Notes: a model not told the origin generated them from the sequence alone. 64,000 bases of DNA from G965232465 sp965276005 (GCA_965276005.1 OZ254962.1:62001-126000), one strand, 5' to 3'. Positions 35,588 through 44,569 are shown, counted from the first letter of the stretch. Numbers and translations are program-made.

Positions 35588-38086
35588 TTAAGGGGTACGG
35601 TTTTTAAGTATAGTATCGCTGTTAAATTTGATTTTGTAGTACGCCCCTACAGAAGTGGCATTCACCCCCCGGGTGTGGTCTATGTCCCGGTTGTGTACGA
35701 TGTGTAACCGCAGGGAATGGGGTTTGTGTTTGCTGTCTGTTTGGTAAAACGCCTCGATCATGCGGGCTTTGCCGTTGGGGGTTATGTCGACCTGTTCGGT
35801 TTTGTAGGATAGGTTTTTGTCTTTGTCTCTGCCGCTGTTGTAGTGCAGGGTGGCATCGGCACGGGTTACCCGTAACGGCATGCTGTACGCCACCCCGAAT
35901 TTGCCATTGTTACGAGGGGTTTCAAAACCTTTGCTAAACGACAGCCCGAAATCATTCGACTCGATATTGTTTAGGTTTTGTAGGCTGACGCCAAAATCGC
36001 CCCGGGTGCGGGTAATGCCATAATGGGCATAGGTGTATATATCGATGCCCTTTATGTGGGTTTGGGCTTTCATACCGATAAAGGTGCTGGTACTTGCCCC
36101 GGTGGTTGCCAGCGTTGCCGATCCTTTTGCCCCCAATACTTTGTTTTGCTCGTAAATGATTTTGGTAAGCGGGGTGATGGTGGTTTTGTTATAGCTAAAC
36201 ATCCGTTCGACACCGTACATAAGGGTACCGTCATTGGGCTCGACAGCGGTGATAAAGTTCATAGTGCCCACATTGGCACGGTAATTTAGGTGTTTGCCCA
36301 AAATACTATTAACGCCGTTGTGATTGGCGGCGACGAATCCCATTTGTGTAGCGGTGTCGTGTCTGTCTGTGGTATAGGCTAGCCCGCTGGTGTTTACAAT
36401 TTTTGTGGTGTGTACGGGGCGGTCTTGGCTTGCCAGTGTTAGGGCGGAGTGTGTGTTGTTGTGTTGTCCGCCGCTGACGAAGCGGCTCATACGGTATTGA
36501 AACGGTGCGTCTAGGGCATCGTACACGGTGGTTACTTTGTCGTTAAAGGCGTGTTTAATGCCGGAGCCAAATGCCCCGGATGCCTCGAGTTTGGTATTTT
36601 TTATGGGTTGCCGCTGTGCCGATAGCAAACTTTTACCGTTGTAGGCACTTTTACTTTGTCCTACGGGTTTCATTGCTAAGTCTAGGCGTAATGCTCCGTT
36701 GCCAAAATGATTGGAACAGCCCGTCGGGCTGATACAATCGTCTTCGATGGTGGGTGTTACTGGGTTGCCGATGCGGTCGGTTAACGCTGTGCCGTCTTTT
36801 AGTTTATGACGGGCGGTGTACAACAAACGATAGCGGATTTCTTGTACGCTTATGGTGGAAAATTTTTCGCTAATCAAGGCAAACGACCCTGTTACCAGTG
36901 GGGTAGAAAACGAAGTGCCTTGTCTGTTATCGTCATCTGTTAGGTTGCCACTGGGAAAACTGCGACTTCTTGCTTTTACGCCGGTGCCTAAGGCGGTCAT
37001 ACAGTAGTATTTTGCCACCCCACAACGGTTTGAAAAATATGCTTCTCGACCATCTTTATCGATGGCGGCAACGCCTATAAGCCACTGTGCAACTTTGGGT
37101 CTGTAATATCCCGCCCGTACTTCTATGCTTGCTTCGTCTTTGCCGTCATTGCCGGTGGCATATACCATGATGGGATTGTTTTTCGATTTGTGGTCGCTAG
37201 TCTCGTATAACTCATCGTAAAAGCCCTCTATTTTGGTGACTAAAGATCTAGAAGATACTATAGATTTTTGGGCGATGTCACACAATTCACGGGTTTTGGT
37301 CTGCATACAGTCCGTATATATTACAGCATAAGAAGTATCCGATGCATCGATCGAATGGTAGCTGTTGTTTACAGCAATCAGTTTATTATCGATAGCGTGT
37401 TGATATGCGTCTGCGTATTTCATAGCAGGTCTTGGATTGGTTCTGCCGTCTTGGTTATACGAAACAGCACCAGCAAAGTTGCCCACTTGGTAGGGTATTA
37501 TGGTTGCTTGATTGGCGATGCCAAATTTTGTGCCTGCGGCGGTTGAGGCAACGCTGAGAGCGTGTTCACCTTCATTGCGATCGGCTGTGTAGCCACTGGG
37601 ACAATAACGACCCCAAAAACTATCTGATATTTTTTTATCTTCATAACCTTTTTGCTTACAATATTGCATGTCTGGCATATTGTTTTTACTGAATCCGTTA
37701 AAATCTTTGCCGTCCATGCCGACGCCTGTCCCCATGCGGGTGTTGCCGTCATCGTCTTGAAATTCTGCATCGTCGTTTATGTATACCCCCGGTTCCCAGA
37801 TGCCAATTTTTATACCTTGTCCTGTGTATCGGTTTAAATGGGTGTTTTTGGTATCCATACCTGAGGTGATATGTTGGGGTTGGTTTAAATCTCGATTCTT
37901 CGATGCCGATCCCTGTTTTATATCACCATCTCGTGGGGAACCGCTTGGTTGTTTATATTTTTCGGGGTCTGAGAGCACCACCGCTTCGCTAGGGGGTGAG
38001 TCCCCCCCCCTGTTGGCACTGCACGCCGCCAGAGTAACAGCAACAGATGTTACAACAAACAGATATAAAACAGATCTCAATCTCAT
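35588..38086 (-). CDS. Subtilisin-like lipoprotein autotransporter, paralogue B (poly-G tract)
   Basis: Middle copy of the trio, 832 aa from ATG 38086 (a GTG at 38101 is also in frame). Lipobox LAAC with Cys22, and directly behind it codons AGG GGG GGG G, a run of nine G. Protease core: IKIGIWEPG (Glu98 at the catalytic Asp place), GEHALSVAS (His175), VYATGND (Asn313), GTSFSTPLVTG (Ser392). The part before about residue 440 is clearly diverged from A and C, while the last 370 residues are near-identical to them. A slip in the G tract would shift the frame just behind the lipidated Cys and switch the protein off. Location: exported, lipid-anchored; substrate unknown. Confidence 0.8.
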   Translation of the reverse strand: MRLRSVLYLFVVTSVAVTLAACSANRGGDSPPSEAVVLSDPEKYKQPSGSPRDGDIKQGSASKNRDLNQPQHITSGMDTKNTHLNRYTGQGIKIGIWEPGVYINDDAEFQDDDGNTRMGTGVGMDGKDFNGFSKNNMPDMQYCKQKGYEDKKISDSFWGRYCPSGYTADRNEGEHALSVASTAAGTKFGIANQATIIPYQVGNFAGAVSYNQDGRTNPRPAMKYADAYQHAIDNKLIAVNNSYHSIDASDTSYAVIYTDCMQTKTRELCDIAQKSIVSSRSLVTKIEGFYDELYETSDHKSKNNPIMVYATGNDGKDEASIEVRAGYYRPKVAQWLIGVAAIDKDGREAYFSNRCGVAKYYCMTALGTGVKARSRSFPSGNLTDDDNRQGTSFSTPLVTGSFALISEKFSTISVQEIRYRLLYTARHKLKDGTALTDRIGNPVTPTIEDDCISPTGCSNHFGNGALRLDLAMKPVGQSKSAYNGKSLLSAQRQPIKNTKLEASGAFGSGIKHAFNDKVTTVYDALDAPFQYRMSRFVSGGQHNNTHSALTLASQDRPVHTTKIVNTSGLAYTTDRHDTATQMGFVAANHNGVNSILGKHLNYRANVGTMNFITAVEPNDGTLMYGVERMFSYNKTTITPLTKIIYEQNKVLGAKGSATLATTGASTSTFIGMKAQTHIKGIDIYTYAHYGITRTRGDFGVSLQNLNNIESNDFGLSFSKGFETPRNNGKFGVAYSMPLRVTRADATLHYNSGRDKDKNLSYKTEQVDITPNGKARMIEAFYQTDSKHKPHSLRLHIVHNRDIDHTRGVNATSVGAYYKIKFNSDTILKNRTP
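38002..38010. repeat. Homopolymer tract C9 (G9 in the coding strand of paralogue B)
   Basis: Nine C on the plus strand, at codons 26-28 of paralogue B, four codons after the lipobox Cys. It is a candidate slipped-strand contingency site. The matching place in paralogue C has eleven, that in paralogue A only five. Confidence 0.65.
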
Positions 38087-38141
38087 AATATTTAACCACA
38101 CTATATGTTTTCGCTAGCTATGCTACTTAGTACAGACACAT

Positions 38142-38168
38142 ACTACAATAGCCCAAGTGTATTGTCAA
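38142..38168 (-). promoter_or_regulatory. Degenerate promoter copy before autotransporter B
   Basis: Minus strand TTGACA (38163-38168); at 17 bp distance TAGTAT (4 of 6), at 15 bp TGTAGT. Same duplicated block as before paralogue A. Weaker than the consensus promoter before paralogue C. Confidence 0.4.
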
Positions 38169-38205
38169 TATAAATTTTAGCGACAACCGCATGTATAGCA
38201 CAGGT

Positions 38206-40764
38206 TTAGGGGGTGCGGTTTTTAAATATGGTGTCGCTGTTAAATTTGATTTTGTAGTACGCCCCTACGGAAGTGGCATTTACCCCCCGGGTGTGGTCTA
38301 TGTCCCGGTTGTGTACGACATGTAGCCGTAAAGAGTGCGGTTTGTTTTTGCTGTCTGTTTGGTAAAATGCCTCGATCATGCGGGCTTTGCCTGTGGGGGC
38401 TATGTCGACCTGTTCGGTTTTGTAGGATAGGTTTTTGTCTTTGTCTCTGCCGCTGTTGTAGTGCAGGGTGGCATCGGCACGGGTTACCCGTAACGGCATG
38501 CTGTAGGCAACGCCAAATTTACCGTTGTTACGAGGGGTTTCAAAACCTTTGCTAAACGACAGCCCGAAATCATTGGATTCGATGTTGTTTAGGTTTTGTA
38601 GGCTGACGCCAAAATCGCCCCGGGTGCGGGTAATGCCATAATGGGCATAGGTATATATATCGATGCCCTTTATGTGGGTTTGGGCTTTCATGCCGATAAA
38701 GGTGCTGGTACTTGCCCCGGTGGTTGCCAGCGTTGCCGATCCCTTTGCCCCTAATACTTTGTTTTGTTCGTAAATGATTTTGGTAAGCGGGGTGATGGTG
38801 GTTTTGTTATACCTAAACATCCGTTCGACACCGTACATAAGGGTACCGTCATTGGGTTCGACAGCGGTGATAAAGTTCATAGTGCCCACATTGGCACGGT
38901 AATTTAGGTGTTTGCCCAAGATACTATTAACACCGTTGCTCGAGGCGACGAATCCCATTTGTGTAGCGGTGTCGTGTCTGTCTGTGGTATAGGCTAGCCC
39001 GCTGGTGTTTATAATTTTTGTGGTGTGTATGTTGCGGTCTTGGCTTGCCAGTGCTAGGGCGGAGTATGTGTTGTTGTGCTGTCCGCCGCTGACGAAGCTA
39101 CTCATGCGGTGTTGAAACGGTGCGTCTAGGGCATCGTATACGGTGGTAACTTTGTCGTTAAAGGCGTGTTTAATGCCGGATCCAAATGCCCCGGACGCCT
39201 CGAGTTTGGTATTTTTTATGGGTTGCCGCTGTGCCGATAGCAAGCTTTTACCGTTGTAGGCACTTTTACTTTGTCCTACGGGTTTCATTGCTAAGTCTAG
39301 GCGTAACGCCCCGTTGCCAAATTCATTGGAACAGCCGGTTGGACTGATACAACTGTTTTCGTTTTTGCTTGGTGTTGTTGGGAGGATTGGTTTATCTGGA
39401 TTTGGGAAATACTTTGCTGCTGCATTACCCTCACGGTCTAATAATTTATTACCATTTTTTAATGTATGACGGGCGGTGTATAACAAGCGGTGGCGGATTT
39501 CTTGTACGCTTATGTCGGGAAACTTTTCCCCTAGCAATGCAAATGCCCCTGTAACCAGCGGTGTTGCCATCGAAGTACCATGTTTGTTTTCGGTCTTAAG
39601 CCTATTATCGTCTGTACGGCTTAATACATTTACATTCTCACCCAATGCGACCATGCAATAATCTTGTGCAACTCCACAGTAATTGGAAAATTTGGATTGT
39701 CGTCCATCGCTTGTAATGGAGCCAACGGCAATAATCCATCGTCTTAATGCCGGATTGTGTTCCCCCGCCCGGGATTGTAGCGATGGTTCACTCCATCCAT
39801 AAGATTTGCCATTTTTATCTTTATTGGGGTTACCTGTTCCATTGCCGGTGGCATATACCAGAATTGGGTTGTCTCTGGACTCGTGGTTGTTATTTTTCTC
39901 ATATTTATCGTTATCGTTTGTGAGCCTGTTTACAAGTCTATGGGTTAATGAAGTGGGTATTTTAGCTTCTTCTAGCCTACCACAAGAATCTTCATCATTA
40001 CCATCAATTTTAAGGCAAGCTATATATTCTTTTTCCCCATTTGTCCGCCCGTAGCTGTTGTTAATTGCCAATACACCATTATCTTTTGCATGCTTATAGG
40101 CATCGTTGTAGTTAGATTTGGGCTGGACATTTTTGCCATTGCCATATGCCACAGATCCGGCGAAATTCCCCACTTGATAGGCTAATATAGTGGCACGGTT
40201 GGCTATGCCCGATGCGGATCCCGCCATTGCCGATGTTACGCTAAGGGCGTGCTCTCCTGTATTTTTTACCCGTTCATATTTTTCTTCATCGCATTCATCA
40301 TTCTTACTTACTCTACCATCTTGTTGTTTGTCAATGTCTTTAGATTTACAATAATACATCGATGGGACTTTTGATTTTACAAATCCTTTAAATCCTTTCC
40401 CATCCATGCCGATACCTTCTCCCATACGGGTGTCGCCATTGGAGTTTTGGAATTCTGGTACATCCTGTAAATACAGTCCCGTCTCAAACACCGCAACTTT
40501 TTTGCCTGCACCTCCATATTTGTTGGTGTTGGGATCGCTGTCGCTCAAACCTGACACGGCATGCTGACTCCTATAGACACGACGCTTGCCACTCTTGCTT
40601 GACCCTTGAACGCCCGATTCATCCACCAGAGACTTCTCAGCAGTCGGCTGCGGTGCAGGCGGCACAGAAGCCGTCTCTCCCCCCCCCCCACTGGTGACAC
40701 ACGCAGACAGTGCAACAGCCACAGCCGTTACAACACATGGATATAAAATATACCTTAATCCCAT
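38206..40764 (-). CDS. Subtilisin-like lipoprotein autotransporter, paralogue C (poly-G tract)
   Basis: First-transcribed copy, 852 aa from ATG 40764, chosen because GAGG lies 9-10 nt upstream and the sequence then starts MGLRYILYPCVV like paralogue A; the frame is open to 40857. Lipobox LSAC, Cys22, followed at Gly26-29 by codons with eleven G in a row. Protease core: KKVAVFETG (Glu94), GEHALSVTS (His172), VYATGNG (Asn308), HGTSMATPLVTG (Ser398). A longer insert sits between the Asn and Ser blocks than in A. The last 370 residues are the shared barrel-like region, ending TIFKNRTP. A consensus promoter lies upstream (40829-40857). Confidence 0.82.
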   Translation of the reverse strand: MGLRYILYPCVVTAVAVALSACVTSGGGGETASVPPAPQPTAEKSLVDESGVQGSSKSGKRRVYRSQHAVSGLSDSDPNTNKYGGAGKKVAVFETGLYLQDVPEFQNSNGDTRMGEGIGMDGKGFKGFVKSKVPSMYYCKSKDIDKQQDGRVSKNDECDEEKYERVKNTGEHALSVTSAMAGSASGIANRATILAYQVGNFAGSVAYGNGKNVQPKSNYNDAYKHAKDNGVLAINNSYGRTNGEKEYIACLKIDGNDEDSCGRLEEAKIPTSLTHRLVNRLTNDNDKYEKNNNHESRDNPILVYATGNGTGNPNKDKNGKSYGWSEPSLQSRAGEHNPALRRWIIAVGSITSDGRQSKFSNYCGVAQDYCMVALGENVNVLSRTDDNRLKTENKHGTSMATPLVTGAFALLGEKFPDISVQEIRHRLLYTARHTLKNGNKLLDREGNAAAKYFPNPDKPILPTTPSKNENSCISPTGCSNEFGNGALRLDLAMKPVGQSKSAYNGKSLLSAQRQPIKNTKLEASGAFGSGIKHAFNDKVTTVYDALDAPFQHRMSSFVSGGQHNNTYSALALASQDRNIHTTKIINTSGLAYTTDRHDTATQMGFVASSNGVNSILGKHLNYRANVGTMNFITAVEPNDGTLMYGVERMFRYNKTTITPLTKIIYEQNKVLGAKGSATLATTGASTSTFIGMKAQTHIKGIDIYTYAHYGITRTRGDFGVSLQNLNNIESNDFGLSFSKGFETPRNNGKFGVAYSMPLRVTRADATLHYNSGRDKDKNLSYKTEQVDIAPTGKARMIEAFYQTDSKNKPHSLRLHVVHNRDIDHTRGVNATSVGAYYKIKFNSDTIFKNRTP
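40679..40689. repeat. Homopolymer tract C11 (G11 in the coding strand of paralogue C)
   Basis: Eleven C on the plus strand encode Gly26-Gly29, starting four codons behind the lipobox Cys of paralogue C. It is the longest homopolymer G/C run I noticed in the window. Loss or gain of one base would truncate the protein soon after the signal peptide. Confidence 0.7.
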
Positions 40765-40828
40765 AATATCGTACCTCAAACATATTTTATCATTGATATT
40801 TTGATATTTTCCACCTAATACAGGGTAC

Positions 40829-40857
40829 ATTATACAACAGATTATGTGCGTTGTCAA
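40829..40857 (-). promoter_or_regulatory. Consensus sigma70 promoter for autotransporter C
   Basis: Minus strand TTGACA (40852-40857), 17-bp spacer, TATAAT (40829-40834): a perfect match to both boxes. The transcript would start near 40822, giving a leader of about 57 nt. Confidence 0.75.
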
Positions 40858-40893
40858 TATGGATTCGATACTTTAGTGCTTTTTTGTTTTTGC

Positions 40894-41907
40894 CTAGTGG
40901 TTTTTTCTTAACATCAACACAACAAAAAACACGCCGCCAATAAAAGCGGTGATAATACCGATGGGCAGTTCTTGGGGGGCGAATACATATCGGCTTAACG
41001 CATCCGCCCACAGCAAAAACAAACCGCCGACAACGGCACTGGTGGCTATTAAAATACGGTTGTTGGCACCGACAAAGAATCGGCACGCATGCGGTATCAT
41101 AAGCCCGATAAAGCCGATGGCACCGCTAATGGCGACACATACACCGGTGATTAATGCACACAGTAAAAACAGCTGTAATCGTATACTGTTGGCATTGACG
41201 CCCAGAGTTAAAGCGGTGTGGTCGCCCGCCATAATCGTATTTAAATTGCGCCCCTGCACAGTGGCGTACAACACACCGATAGCAATCACAATAAACGGTA
41301 TCCATATCATATCCCAACGGGCTAGCCCCATACCGCCCAACATCCAAAATAATACAGAAGTGGCGGAGTTGTTTTCGCCCTGAAAAATGACAAAATTGGT
41401 GAGCGATATAAGCAAAAACGACACCGCAACCCCCGACAGCAACAACCGCTCTGCCGATACCGCCCGTTTGCCCCCATAGGCAATCATCATCACCAATGCC
41501 ATAGCCACAACCGCCCCCAAAAACGCCCCCAGCGACATGGCATACAGCCCGCCGCCAATCCAGACAATAACCACCACCGCCCCCAACGCCCCGCCAGACG
41601 ATATACCAAACAAATGCGGATCCGCCAGCGGGTTACGCATAACCGCCTGTAAAATACAGCCTACCACCGCCAAGCCCGCCCCGACAATTGACGACAACAC
41701 CGCCCGGGGGGCGCGAATATGCCAAATAATCGAATCGCTGGCAACCCCCGAATCGCTGCCGGTGATATGTGCCGACAATACGGTTATAACATCTTTTATA
41801 GGCGTATGGACAATGCCGATGGAAATGGTGTACAGCCCACTTAGTGCAGTGATAAGCGTTAATATCAGCAAAAATAACCAAGTGTATTTGGGGGCGATTT
41901 TGTGCAT
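40894..41907 (-). CDS. FecCD-family permease of an iron-complex/cobalamin-type ABC importer
   Basis: Inner-membrane permease of 337 aa with about ten helices. BtuC/FecCD landmarks: IRAPRAVLSSIVGAGLAVVG near residue 70 with the following RNPLADPHLFGISSGGALGA as separate segments, and GAIGFIGLMIPHACRFFVGANNR near residue 265, the coupling region. It is the third gene of a cluster (ATPase, binding protein, permease), 1 bp behind the binding protein stop. Substrate may be a siderophore, haem or cobalamin; no outer-membrane receptor gene is near to decide this. Confidence 0.92.
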   Translation of the reverse strand: MHKIAPKYTWLFLLILTLITALSGLYTISIGIVHTPIKDVITVLSAHITGSDSGVASDSIIWHIRAPRAVLSSIVGAGLAVVGCILQAVMRNPLADPHLFGISSGGALGAVVVIVWIGGGLYAMSLGAFLGAVVAMALVMMIAYGGKRAVSAERLLLSGVAVSFLLISLTNFVIFQGENNSATSVLFWMLGGMGLARWDMIWIPFIVIAIGVLYATVQGRNLNTIMAGDHTALTLGVNANSIRLQLFLLCALITGVCVAISGAIGFIGLMIPHACRFFVGANNRILIATSAVVGGLFLLWADALSRYVFAPQELPIGIITAFIGGVFFVVLMLRKNH

Positions 41908-41908
41908 G

Positions 41909-42880
41909 TTATTTGTACAATGCCTGCTTTAAGGAGCGGATAGCGGAAATGTTGTGCGGCGATGGGGTTACTTGGGCATATTTTAGCACAATAAACACTT
42001 GTTTTCGAATGCCGTTTGTGTGCTGTATAGCGGGCAGGTTTAACAGATACTGTATTTTTTGTGCCGCTGTGTTTGCCCCATAGTCGACAATAATATACGC
42101 ATCTGGGTTTGCCGATGCCACCTGTTCCCAAGATACCCTTGCCCAAGATTTTTGTAGGTTTTCCATAGCGTTTACCGCCCCCACCGCTGTAATCAAAGCC
42201 GATGGCATACCATAGGCACCGGCAGTAAATGGGGCATCGCTGATGTCGTCGAACACAAATACTTTTTGCGGCGGCTGTTGCGGCGGTGTGGGCGGTATGG
42301 TGGCAACAATATCGGCAATTTGCCGTTTGTACGATTGCACCAAAGCGATGGCTCTGTGCTTAATGCCAAATACAGTGCCGATGGCGAGTATATCGTCATA
42401 TAAATCCTGCATGTCCGCAGGGCGGTGCTTTTGTCCCACATGGACACAGGATTCTTTCAATTCATAAGAGGGGATGCCAAATTCTGCCAAGCGGGCGGGG
42501 TTAAAGTCGCTGGTCGGGGTAAATCCATAGTTCCAGCCGGCAAAAACAAAATCGGGCTGAGCGTTTAAAATGACTTCTAACGAGGGGTATTTTCGACTCA
42601 GTTCGACAGTGTCTGGATGTAGTTTTTGTTGAAACGCAGCACTGAACTCATGCCAGCCAGAAATACCCGTAACCCCGACAATTTTATCGGACAGCCCAAG
42701 GGCAAGAGCGATTTCTGTAATGTTAATATCGTGGGTAATCAGCCGTTTTGGCGGGTGGGGTACGGTAACCGTACGACCGCACGATTGCACGGTTACGGGA
42801 AAGGTGTTGGCGGCTCCATCGGGGGCGTATATATTGGCAAGTGCTATGATACATATAAAAAATCGCACAAAAAATCGCAT
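41909..42880 (-). CDS. Periplasmic iron-complex-type binding protein (FepB/BtuF family)
   Basis: Substrate-binding protein of 323 aa with an N-terminal signal peptide (RFFVRFFICIIALANIYAP; cleavage likely before about residue 25). TroA-fold features: VPHPPKRLITHDINITEIALALGL, PDFVFAGWNYGF, DAYIIVDYG. The long backbone helix between the two lobes would lie near residues 180-200 (RAIALVQSYKRQIADIVA). It delivers the ligand to the permease encoded next. Presence of CGRTVTVPHPPKR is typical of the siderophore/metal-chelate group. Ligand not determinable. Confidence 0.9.
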   Translation of the reverse strand: MRFFVRFFICIIALANIYAPDGAANTFPVTVQSCGRTVTVPHPPKRLITHDINITEIALALGLSDKIVGVTGISGWHEFSAAFQQKLHPDTVELSRKYPSLEVILNAQPDFVFAGWNYGFTPTSDFNPARLAEFGIPSYELKESCVHVGQKHRPADMQDLYDDILAIGTVFGIKHRAIALVQSYKRQIADIVATIPPTPPQQPPQKVFVFDDISDAPFTAGAYGMPSALITAVGAVNAMENLQKSWARVSWEQVASANPDAYIIVDYGANTAAQKIQYLLNLPAIQHTNGIRKQVFIVLKYAQVTPSPHNISAIRSLKQALYK

Positions 42881-42892
42881 ATACCGTACCCT

Positions 42893-43660
42893 TTATGCGG
42901 TATACTTGATACGAATGTGCGGCGGCGTGCCGTGTGCGGGGGGCGTTACCGCCGTATGCACGCCAAACAGCGTATAAATAGTATCGGGGGTGAGAACCTG
43001 TGTTGGCGTGCCTTCGCCGACAATCCGCCCGTTTTTCAAACAAATAATATAGTCCGCATAAGACGCCGTAACATTTAAATCATGCAAGCATGCCAGCACC
43101 GTAATCCCCATCGATTTGAGCACTTTTAAAATGGCAATTTGCTGTTTAATATCCAAGTGGTTTGTCGGTTCGTCTAACAGCAACACTTGCGGGGTCTGGG
43201 TTAAGGCACGGGCGATCTGTACCCGCTGTTTTTGCCCCCCCGACAAGGTGGCAAACGGGACGGGCATCAGCGGCAGTAAATCGACCTTTTTGAGAGCGGT
43301 TTCGACAACCGTTCTGTCGATGTGGTTTGGCGATTGTAGAGGGCTAAGATGGGGATAGCGCCCCATCATGACAATATCGGCAACGGACATGCCCAAATCG
43401 GCGGGGGCGTCCTGTAATACCGCACTAATATATTGGGCAATGGTTTTTCGAGGCAGGGTTCGCAACGACACCCCAGCGAGTAAAATATCACCGCTCATAT
43501 GGTGTAAATGCGTGTGTATACAGTGCAACAAAGACGACTTGCCCGCCCCGTTTTCGCCGATAATAGCCACAAACGCACCGCTTGGCACCATACACGATAT
43601 ATCCGATAAAATAGCCACGCCGTCCATGTGCAACGACACATTGCAAAACTGTATATCCAC
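42893..43660 (-). CDS. ATPase of the iron-complex ABC importer (FepC/HmuV/BtuD type)
   Basis: ATP-binding subunit of 255 aa. Walker A GENGAGKSSLL, Q-loop ISAVLQDAP, signature LSGGQKQRVQIARAL, Walker B VLLLDEPTNHLD, H-loop CLHDLN. The pattern YPHLSPLQ after VMMGR is typical of the iron-chelate group. First gene of the cluster, 12 bp before the binding protein. It follows sdhB on the same strand after 114 bp; no Fur box or cobalamin riboswitch could be recognised in that gap, only a weak terminator. Confidence 0.93.
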   Translation of the reverse strand: MDIQFCNVSLHMDGVAILSDISCMVPSGAFVAIIGENGAGKSSLLHCIHTHLHHMSGDILLAGVSLRTLPRKTIAQYISAVLQDAPADLGMSVADIVMMGRYPHLSPLQSPNHIDRTVVETALKKVDLLPLMPVPFATLSGGQKQRVQIARALTQTPQVLLLDEPTNHLDIKQQIAILKVLKSMGITVLACLHDLNVTASYADYIICLKNGRIVGEGTPTQVLTPDTIYTLFGVHTAVTPPAHGTPPHIRIKYTA

Positions 43661-43710
43661 CCAGTCCTCTCCAAGCCTCAGACATCGAGGTAAAAAGCCG
43701 ATTGTATCAC

Positions 43711-43745
43711 AAAAATACGGGAACCTAAACCGAAAAAATCCGTAT
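43711..43745 (-). terminator. Weak terminator candidate behind sdhB
   Basis: Minus strand ATACGG (43740-43745) pairs with CCGTAT (43715-43720) around a 19-nt loop, followed by TTTTT. The long loop makes it uncertain. Confidence 0.3.
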
Positions 43746-43774
43746 GAGGCAAAATTGCGTACATGGTGTATAGA

Positions 43775-44569
43775 TTATCCCGCCTGTTGGTCGATCATGT
43801 GTTTGATGTGGGCGATGGCTTTTGCCGGGTTGAGACCTTTGGGACAGGTGTTGGTACAGTTCATGATGGTGTGGCAACGGAACAATTTAAACGGGTTGTC
43901 TAGCTGTTTTAGGCGTTCTGTGGTGTTGGTGTCCCGGGAATCTGCCAAGAATCTATACGCTTGTAACAACACCGCTGGACCAAGGTACTTGTCGCCGTTC
44001 CACCAATAGGACGGGCACGATGTGGAGCAGCTAAAACACAGGATACATTCGTATAATCCATCTAGTTTTTTTCTGTCCGCAGGGGATTGCAAGCGTTCCC
44101 GATCGCCCTTGATGGCGTGTTTTTCGTCCGCTGTTTGCAACCAAGGTTTGACCGATTCCAGTTGCTTATAGGCATTTTTTAAATCGGGTACCAAATCTTT
44201 TACTACTGGCATGTGGGGTAGGGGCGATATTTTTACGGTGCCTTGTACAGAGGCAATCGACTTGGTACACGCCAAAGTGTTCTTGCCATCGATATTCATA
44301 GCACAAGACCCGCAAATGCCTTCTCGACAGGATCGCCGCAGGGTGAGAGTGCTGTCGACTTCGTTTTTGATTTTTAACAACGCATCCAGCACCATCGGCC
44401 CGCAATTGTCGAGGTCGATAAAAAAAGTATCATAGCGGGGGTTTTGTCCATCGTCAGGCGACCAGCGATACACACGAAACGCTTTTACATGCGTTGCCCC
44501 TTGCGGTGCGGTGTGGATAACCCCGTTTTGTGTCGGTCGTGCATTTTTCGGTAATCGCATTTCAGCCAT
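43775..44569 (-). CDS. sdhB: Succinate dehydrogenase iron-sulfur subunit
   Basis: Electron-transfer subunit of complex II, 264 aa. The [2Fe-2S] site is in CREGICGSCAMNIDGKNTLAC, the [4Fe-4S] and [3Fe-4S] sites in CILCFSCSTSCPSYWW and CHTIMNCTNTCPKGLNP. All expected ligand Cys are present. AAAGGGG precedes the ATG. It ends the sdhCDAB operon. The 94-bp gap between sdhA and sdhB is unusual: it carries a copy of the last sdhA codons (44582-44637). Confidence 0.97.
   Translation of the reverse strand: MAEMRLPKNARPTQNGVIHTAPQGATHVKAFRVYRWSPDDGQNPRYDTFFIDLDNCGPMVLDALLKIKNEVDSTLTLRRSCREGICGSCAMNIDGKNTLACTKSIASVQGTVKISPLPHMPVVKDLVPDLKNAYKQLESVKPWLQTADEKHAIKGDRERLQSPADRKKLDGLYECILCFSCSTSCPSYWWNGDKYLGPAVLLQAYRFLADSRDTNTTERLKQLDNPFKLFRCHTIMNCTNTCPKGLNPAKAIAHIKHMIDQQAG

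Noticed and set aside
43661..43774. Cobalamin riboswitch or Fur box before the iron-complex ABC cluster
   Set aside because: No conserved riboswitch core and no convincing Fur-like inverted repeat in the 114-bp gap.
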